A stretch of DNA of 64,000 nt from Caballeronia sp. TF1N1. Its GTDB lineage: Bacteria; Pseudomonadota; Gammaproteobacteria; Burkholderiales; Burkholderiaceae. The position numbers and the translations under genes are program-made. The stretch spans positions 496,001 through 560,000 of the forward strand of contig NZ_CP084629.1 of assembly GCF_022878925.1 (NCBI RefSeq). The letters are read 5' to 3'. The notes under the pieces were generated by a model, which saw only the letters and a program-made list of their open reading frames with translations, was not told where the DNA came from and did not search any database. Shown in pieces: positions 59,468 through 64,000 of the stretch; position 1 is the stretch's first letter, and the number at the start of each line of letters is the position of its first letter.

Positions 59468-60249
59468 GCGATACGCTCGTCAAGAACCCGTGGCAGTCGT
59501 TGCGGCAATTCACGAACGCGCGCATTGCGCTCGGCCGCGCGGGCAGTGGCATGCCGACCGAACCGTTGCTTGCGTTCAATCTCGCGCATGCGCAGGCGCG
59601 CGACGCCGTGCATCATCCCCTCGATGTCGACGCACTTCGCGCGCGTCTTGCCGATGCCGGCTTTGCGAACGTCGTCGATGTGCATAGCGCGGCGCCGGAT
59701 CGCGCGCATTATCTGCGTCGCCCCGACCTTGGCCGCCGTCTCGCCGATGAAAGCCGCGCATTGCTCGACGCAACGTGTGCACGAGACCATGACGTGCTCT
59801 TCGTGATCGCGGACGGCTTGTCGGCGTTTGCCGCATCGAAGCAGGCCGTGCCTTTCTTGCAGGCGATTCTTTCGAGACTCGACGACTGGAACATCGGACC
59901 TGTCGTGATCGCGCGGCAAGGACGCGTCGCGCTCGCCGACGAGATCGGCGAAGTAATGCGCGCGAGTATCGTCGTGATGTTGATCGGCGAACGGCCGGGC
60001 CTGAGCTCGCCGGACAGTCTCGGCATCTACGTGACTTACGCGCCAGCGGTAGGCCGCAGCGACGCCGAGCGCAACTGCATATCCAACGTGCGTCCGGAAG
60101 GTTTGAACCACGACGCGGCCGCGTACAAGCTGCATTATCTGCTGACGCATGCGCGTCGTCTGGGCCTTACTGGCGTCGCGCTCAAGGACGACAGCGACGC
60201 AGCTATCGCCGCGAAAGAACCACTGACGTCGATTGCGTGCCACGCCTGA
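59464..60249 (+). CDS. eutC: Ethanolamine ammonia-lyase small subunit
   Basis: 261 residues, ATG 59464 inside the eutB stop. EutC marks: NARIALGRAGSGMPTEPLLAFNLAHAQARDAVH, LRRPDLGRRLADES, VIADGLSAFA, IGERPGLSSPDSLGIYVTYAPAVGRSDAERNCISNVRPEGL, and a cysteine near the C-terminus. It forms the B12-binding interface with EutB. It is followed by an AraC-type regulator that probably senses ethanolamine. Confidence 0.95.
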   Translation: MSDTLVKNPWQSLRQFTNARIALGRAGSGMPTEPLLAFNLAHAQARDAVHHPLDVDALRARLADAGFANVVDVHSAAPDRAHYLRRPDLGRRLADESRALLDATCARDHDVLFVIADGLSAFAASKQAVPFLQAILSRLDDWNIGPVVIARQGRVALADEIGEVMRASIVVMLIGERPGLSSPDSLGIYVTYAPAVGRSDAERNCISNVRPEGLNHDAAAYKLHYLLTHARRLGLTGVALKDDSDAAIAAKEPLTSIACHA

Positions 60250-60285
60250 ACGACATACTTCATTTTGGCGATCTATATTCGTCCC

Positions 60286-61296
60286 ATGAGAAGCGAAGCG
60301 AGACCATCCAAGCCGAATGCTGACGCGCCGCGCGGTCCGTGCGTGCATCGGCTCGTCTCGCACGATGCGGACGAGCAGGCGGGCAATCTGCGCGGCTGGC
60401 GGCAGGTCTACGATCAGTTGAGCGCCGGACGCTTCGTCGGCACGCTTGCCGAGATCGACTTCGACGACGTGCAGTTGTTTCGCGAGACGACGAGCCAGAC
60501 CTTGCGCCAAAGCTGCGAAGTGCCGGTCGATGCGTGCTGGTTCGGCATTCCGCTCTTGCGCGATGGCGCCGGGCGCATACAGTCGCGCGCCATCGATGAA
60601 AACGCGCTTGCGGTTCGCCCGGGCGGCGTCGAGTTCGAACTGTTGACGCCGTCCGGCTACGAAATTCTCGGCGTGGTTGCAACGCATGATGCGCTGCGCC
60701 GTCATGCCGAAGACGTCGAGCATATCGATCTCGAATGCGCCACGTCGCGCGGTGAGATCGTCGTCGTGGGTGCGGGAGAACGTGCGCGACTCGCGGCATC
60801 GCTCATGACCATGTTGCGAGGCGAAATCACACCGACCACGTCGATGCGCTCGTCCTTGTTGTCGTGGCTCTTCGAGTGCGGCGCGCTGCAATGCGGCGAG
60901 CCGGTCGCGCTGCCCGTGGCCTCGCGTCGTCATGCGATCGCAACGCAAGCGCGTCACTATGTGCTCGAAAATCACGACCGCGCCGTGAACGTGCCCGAAC
61001 TGTGCACGCATCTGCATGTGAGCCGCCGCACGCTTCAATACTGTTTTCAGGAAGCATTCGGCATGGCGCCGAATGTCTATTTGCGCGCCATACGCCTCAA
61101 CGGTGCGCGACGTCAGCTACGATATGCCGGTGCCGCGCGAAAGACGCAAACCGTTCAGGACGCCGCCGCTGCATGGGGTTTCTGGCACCTCAGCCAGTTC
61201 GCGCTCGACTATCGCAAGCTTTTCGGCATGCGTCCTTCGGATACGCTCAACACCGCAACCGCGCAAGCTCACGGCTTTGCCACGATCGACAGATAG
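60286..61296 (+). CDS. AraC family transcriptional regulator (EutR-like)
   Basis: 336 residues from ATG 60286; a TTG 21 bases upstream is an alternative. The N-terminal sensing domain (VSHDADEQAGNLRGWRQVYDQLSAGRFVG) is followed by a C-terminal double helix-turn-helix: RAVNVPELCTHLHVSRRTLQYCFQEAFGMAPNVYLRAIRLN and VQDAAAAWGFWHLSQFALDYRKLFGMRPSDTL. This layout is that of EutR and related regulators of ethanolamine use, and it directly follows eutBC. It overlaps the convergent XRE-cupin gene by 28 bases. Confidence 0.88.
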   Translation: MRSEARPSKPNADAPRGPCVHRLVSHDADEQAGNLRGWRQVYDQLSAGRFVGTLAEIDFDDVQLFRETTSQTLRQSCEVPVDACWFGIPLLRDGAGRIQSRAIDENALAVRPGGVEFELLTPSGYEILGVVATHDALRRHAEDVEHIDLECATSRGEIVVVGAGERARLAASLMTMLRGEITPTTSMRSSLLSWLFECGALQCGEPVALPVASRRHAIATQARHYVLENHDRAVNVPELCTHLHVSRRTLQYCFQEAFGMAPNVYLRAIRLNGARRQLRYAGAARKTQTVQDAAAAWGFWHLSQFALDYRKLFGMRPSDTLNTATAQAHGFATIDR

Positions 61297-61949
61297 CGCG
61301 CCGGCATCTTGACGCCATAGCATGCGTGCGGCGTGGCTGCATCGAAATACACGCTGTCGCCTTTTTCGAGCATGAGCGGTGCGTAGTCGCGCATCATGAA
61401 TATCAACGAGCCATCGGTGACGTAGATGAACTCCTGTCCGTCATGCGCCGAGAGCACATGCTTGCCGGTATCGGCACTGGCTTCGATGAGCGTCGGCTCC
61501 ATCGACTTCGTCACGAGGTCCGCGCCGAGCCATTCAAAGATACCGGTGGAGGTCGGATGCTTCACGCCATGACCCGCGCGGCTCACTGCCCGACAGCCTT
61601 GCGCAAAGGACTTTTCGTTGCCGCCGACCATGTCGGGCCAACGGATATCGAGCGCCTTCGCTAGCCGCGACAACACCGAATAGGTCGGCGATATACGGCC
61701 ATTCTCGATACGCGAGATGGTCGAGATCGCCACCGACGACAACTCCGACAACGCCGCGAGCGTCATGCCCCGCGCGTGCCGATGATGCGCGATGGTCTCC
61801 CCGGGACTCGCTTCGCTTGTTTCTTCAACAGGCGCGGGTGCGGGCGCCGCCTCGGCTTCTGGCTTGCGCTTGGGCTTGCGCACGACCGCCGCCTTTGCCG
61901 CAGGGCTCGTTCTCTGCGCCGCCTTCCGCGGGCGATTTTCTGTTTGCAT
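61269..61949 (-). CDS. XRE-family regulator with C-terminal cupin domain
   Basis: 226 residues from ATG 61949. A basic/Ala-Pro-rich tail (about 1-48) precedes the helix-turn-helix (PGETIAHHRHARGMTLAALSELSSVAISTISRIENGRISPTYSVLSRLAKAL). The cupin effector domain has HDGQEFIYVTDGSLIFMMRDY and LMLEKGDSVYFDAATPHACYG. This PuuR/SutR-like type represses amine, amino acid or sulfur genes. The divergent ABC importer at 62164 and two 18-bp palindromes in the shared spacer suggest that it controls both. Its 3' end overlaps the convergent AraC gene. Confidence 0.9.
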   Translation of the reverse strand: MQTENRPRKAAQRTSPAAKAAVVRKPKRKPEAEAAPAPAPVEETSEASPGETIAHHRHARGMTLAALSELSSVAISTISRIENGRISPTYSVLSRLAKALDIRWPDMVGGNEKSFAQGCRAVSRAGHGVKHPTSTGIFEWLGADLVTKSMEPTLIEASADTGKHVLSAHDGQEFIYVTDGSLIFMMRDYAPLMLEKGDSVYFDAATPHACYGVKMPARYLSIVAKP

Positions 61950-62034
61950 GGTGTCTCTTGTATTCGTTCGATATGCGGGCAGCCGCCACTTCGCCATCAC
62001 GACATGGTGACATAGGCGCCCGGCGTTTGCATGT

Positions 62035-62052
62035 TTTTGCGTATATGCAAAA
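62035..62052. promoter_or_regulatory. Operator 1: TTTTGCGTATATGCAAAA
   Basis: 18-base near-perfect palindrome (one mismatched pair) located 8 bases upstream of the -35 element of the ABC importer. It is the exact reverse complement of operator 2. A likely target of the adjacent XRE-cupin regulator. Confidence 0.75.
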
Positions 62053-62059
62053 GTTTTTC

Positions 62060-62088
62060 TTGACCATCAAATTTTAGCTCAATAGGAT
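62060..62088 (+). promoter_or_regulatory. Promoter of the amino-acid-type ABC importer
   Basis: TTGACC (62060-62065), 17-base spacer, TAGGAT (62083-62088). It is flanked on the left by operator 1 and on the right by operator 2, placing the promoter inside a possible repression loop. The importer gene starts 75 bases downstream of the -10. Confidence 0.65.
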
Positions 62089-62099
62089 GGTTTTCATGG

Positions 62100-62117
62100 T
62101 TTTGCATATACGCAAAA
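62100..62117. promoter_or_regulatory. Operator 2: TTTTGCATATACGCAAAA
   Basis: Exact reverse complement of operator 1, centre-to-centre distance 65 bases, lying just downstream of the predicted transcription start of the ABC importer. The location fits road-block or loop repression. Confidence 0.75.
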
Positions 62118-62163
62118 TCCGCCGACGTTACCCGATCAATCCATTCAGGAAGGGCTGACCACC

Positions 62164-63141
62164 ATGTTCGACGATCCTCTCACCCACGCCATCGACGCAC
62201 TCAAGTCATCCCGGCGAGGCTTTCTCAAGACGGCGGGCTACGGGGTCGTCGCGGGACTCGGCGCAAGTACGCTCGGTCGCGCGGCACTTGCCGCACCGAC
62301 GCTCGCACCGATCAAAACCGTGCGTCCCGGCTATCTGACGGCTGCGTGCCTCGGCGACATGCCGATTGCATCCGTGCGCGACGGCAAGCTCGTGGGAACG
62401 GACTTCGACATGCTGCAGTTGATCGCCGAGCGTCTGCAACTGAAGATCGACGTGCAGCAGATGACCTTTTCCGCCGTGATCGAAGCGGTGAAGTCGGGCC
62501 GCGTGGACTGGTTCGGCGGCAACTTCGCGTGGACGCCGATCCGCGCCAAACTGTTGTTGCTCACCGATCCCGTTTTCTACACGGGCGCCTACGTCATCAT
62601 GCGGCAAAACCAGACGCAGAAGAGTTCGCTTGCCATCGCGGACTTGAGCGGGCACACCATCGGCACGGCGACGGGTTATTCGGTCGTGCCCGACATGAAG
62701 AAGGTTCCGGGCATCGTCGAAGTGAAACTGTATGACGGTATCGACTCGTGCTTGCGCGATGTCGTCGCGGGGCGTCTCGACTTTGCCGTGCTCGACGCGC
62801 CGACCGTGGACTACATGATCCAGCAGAATCCGTCGTGGGGACTGAAACAGATTCCCATCGGTTTCGACGCAGCGTACCCCAGCCTCACGGGCAAGTTCGC
62901 GTCGATCTGGGGCGTGAGTCCGGACAAGAAGGACCTGTTCGACGGCATCAACGAAGGCGTGCGCTGGCTCTGGCGCACCAACCAGATCAAGCCGATTCTC
63001 GCGAAGTACGGGATCGATAATCCCGACTACTTGCAGCCGTTGCCGACCGACCCGCGCACCGGCGTGGACCGCGACGCGAAGGGCGCGCTGATTGGCCCGT
63101 TCGCGCACGATTCGCGGGACTTCAGCAAAGCCTTCGCCTGA
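62164..63141 (+). CDS. Amino-acid-type ABC transporter substrate-binding protein
   Basis: 325 residues. A Tat-like leader ([21 protein letters not shown]...ALA) precedes a type II binding fold of the polar amino acid group: [50 protein letters not shown], then [23 protein letters not shown] and [16 protein letters not shown]. Start ATG 62164 after AGGAAGG. The first gene of an importer operon continuing with an ATPase and a permease. Control by the XRE-cupin protein is probable. Ligand unknown; amine or amino acid is the best guess given the Eut neighbours. Confidence 0.88.
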   Translation: MFDDPLTHAIDALKSSRRGFLKTAGYGVVAGLGASTLGRAALAAPTLAPIKTVRPGYLTAACLGDMPIASVRDGKLVGTDFDMLQLIAERLQLKIDVQQMTFSAVIEAVKSGRVDWFGGNFAWTPIRAKLLLLTDPVFYTGAYVIMRQNQTQKSSLAIADLSGHTIGTATGYSVVPDMKKVPGIVEVKLYDGIDSCLRDVVAGRLDFAVLDAPTVDYMIQQNPSWGLKQIPIGFDAAYPSLTGKFASIWGVSPDKKDLFDGINEGVRWLWRTNQIKPILAKYGIDNPDYLQPLPTDPRTGVDRDAKGALIGPFAHDSRDFSKAFA

Positions 63142-63154
63142 AGGCCGGATCATC

Positions 63155-63973
63155 ATGGGACACCGCGATATGTCTGCGACGCTAAGCGCCACTCCTTCGG
63201 TCGATACGCGCATGCTCGTGCGTATCGACGGCCTGCACAAGTCCTTCGGCACGCATCATGTGTTGAAGGGCATCGACCTCGATGTGATGCCGGGGCAAAA
63301 GGTGTCGCTGATCGGACCGAGCGGCTCGGGCAAGACCACGCTGTTGCGCTGCGTGAACTTTCTCGAGACGCCGAGCGCGGGGCATATCTTCATCGACGGC
63401 GCGGCTATCGGCGAGCGTCGTCACGGTGACGGCTGGCAAGCGATGTCGGGCCGCGAACTCGCCGCCATGCGCGCGAATATCGGCATGGTGTTCCAGCGCT
63501 TCAACCTGTTTCCGCACCTGAGTGTGATCGACAACGTCCTGCTCGGACCGCGCAAGGTGCAGAAGCGCAGCGGCCGCGAGTTGATCGACGAAGCGCGTGC
63601 GTTGCTAACGAAAGTGGGCATGGACGAGAAGCGCAACGCGTTTCCCGATCAATTGTCGGGCGGCCAGCAACAACGCGTGGCCATTGCGCGCGCGCTCGCC
63701 ATGAAGCCGCGGCTCATGCTTTTCGACGAAGCGACTTCCGCGCTCGATCCCGAGCTCGTGGGCGAAGTGCTCGGCGTCATGCGCAAGCTCGCGGACGAAG
63801 GCATGACGATGATCATCGTGACGCACGAGATGCGCTTCGCTGAAAGCGTGTCCGACAAGGTCGTGTTCATGGCCGATGGCAAGATCGTCGAGGAAGGACC
63901 GCCACGGCAGATCTTTCACGATGCAAAGGTCGAACGCACGCGCGCGTTTTTGCGCGCGGTGCTGGAGCACTGA
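63155..63973 (+). CDS. Amino-acid-type ABC transporter ATP-binding protein
   Basis: 272 residues from ATG 63155; the longer frame runs into the previous gene. Full motif set: Walker [15 protein letters not shown]-loop [17 protein letters not shown], signature [15 protein letters not shown], Walker [13 protein letters not shown] and H-loop VTHEM. FNLFPH after the Q-loop glutamine is characteristic of the GlnQ/HisP family. An insertion ([13 protein letters not shown]) follows the first beta sheet. It energises the importer whose binding protein is encoded 14 bases upstream. Confidence 0.93.
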   Translation: MGHRDMSATLSATPSVDTRMLVRIDGLHKSFGTHHVLKGIDLDVMPGQKVSLIGPSGSGKTTLLRCVNFLETPSAGHIFIDGAAIGERRHGDGWQAMSGRELAAMRANIGMVFQRFNLFPHLSVIDNVLLGPRKVQKRSGRELIDEARALLTKVGMDEKRNAFPDQLSGGQQQRVAIARALAMKPRLMLFDEATSALDPELVGEVLGVMRKLADEGMTMIIVTHEMRFAESVSDKVVFMADGKIVEEGPPRQIFHDAKVERTRAFLRAVLEH

Positions 63974-63974
63974 C

Positions 63975-64000
63975 ATGGCGCTTCTCACCGCGTGGGCTCA
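63975..64000 (+). CDS. Start of the next gene, probable ABC permease (truncated by window end)
   Basis: ATG at 63975, one base after the ATPase stop, reads MALLTAWA before the window ends. The operon context (binding protein, ATPase) predicts a membrane permease; eight codons cannot confirm it. Confidence 0.4.

Noticed and set aside
1..64000. tRNA, rRNA or prophage integrase genes
   Set aside because: Scanned by eye for cloverleaf ends, rRNA landmarks and integrase motifs; none recognised, though without a covariance search small RNAs could be missed.

Overview
The window is high-GC, densely packed DNA with the gene content and style of a Burkholderiaceae genome (Paraburkholderia/Caballeronia-like). 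The evidence is abundant ABC uptake systems, LysR/MarR/LacI regulators, a VgrG/PAAR type VI secretion locus, a Fiu/PiuC iron pair and EutBC. The species call is inference from gene content only. No rRNA, tRNA, IS element or CRISPR array was seen.

1-12.0 kb: two convergent organosulfur/organic-nutrient scavenging blocks. The plus-strand block is a PotABCD-type ABC transporter translationally coupled to two FMN-dependent monooxygenases (NtaA/DszA type) flanking an SfnB-like dehydrogenase. The minus-strand block is a class II aldolase, an SsuA/C/B-like ABC importer and a second SfnB-like enzyme. 12.3-18.3 kb: an alanine/glycine:cation symporter, an SDR, aquaporin Z, and a divergent MarR/SDR pair with a candidate operator. 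The SDR is followed by an aldo/keto reductase broken by one in-frame TGA. 18.4-23.7 kb: a tiny His-rich exported protein, YaiI, and a sugar-acid type unit: MHS transporter, IlvD/Edd dehydratase and LacI regulator. A GntR-like palindrome sits inside the transporter promoter.

23.8-40.1 kb: an orphan type VI secretion island. It runs vgrG, then a two-domain cell-wall hydrolase effector, then an AT-rich array, then an intact PAAR gene, an unknown membrane protein, a TssM/IcmF-like protein and TssF. The array (28.5-33.1 kb) holds small exported proteins, likely immunity proteins. They are interleaved with three decayed copies of the PAAR gene start and one decayed copy of the effector N-terminus. 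This looks like repeated duplication and decay of an effector/immunity/PAAR module, and it is the most interesting part of the window. The remaining core T6SS genes are absent here.

40.2-49.7 kb: a QseBC-like two-component pair, a PPTase-like protein without its second motif, a COG4705 membrane protein with four internal repeats, a FUSC aromatic exporter, two LysR regulators, an NTF2-like protein, a cupin and a cysteine-free DksA-like protein. 49.8-52.9 kb: a Fur-type catecholate receptor/PiuC unit. 53.0-54.8 kb: a Tat-exported purple-acid-phosphatase-like enzyme with an in-frame TAG 40 codons before its natural end and a Pho-box-like site upstream. 54.8-64 kb: DUF2278, glyoxalase-fold, YbaK-like and HAD proteins, then EutB-EutC-AraC. 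Last come an XRE-cupin regulator and a divergent amino-acid-type ABC importer, separated by a promoter flanked by two mutually inverted 18-bp palindromes. The final permease gene runs off the end.
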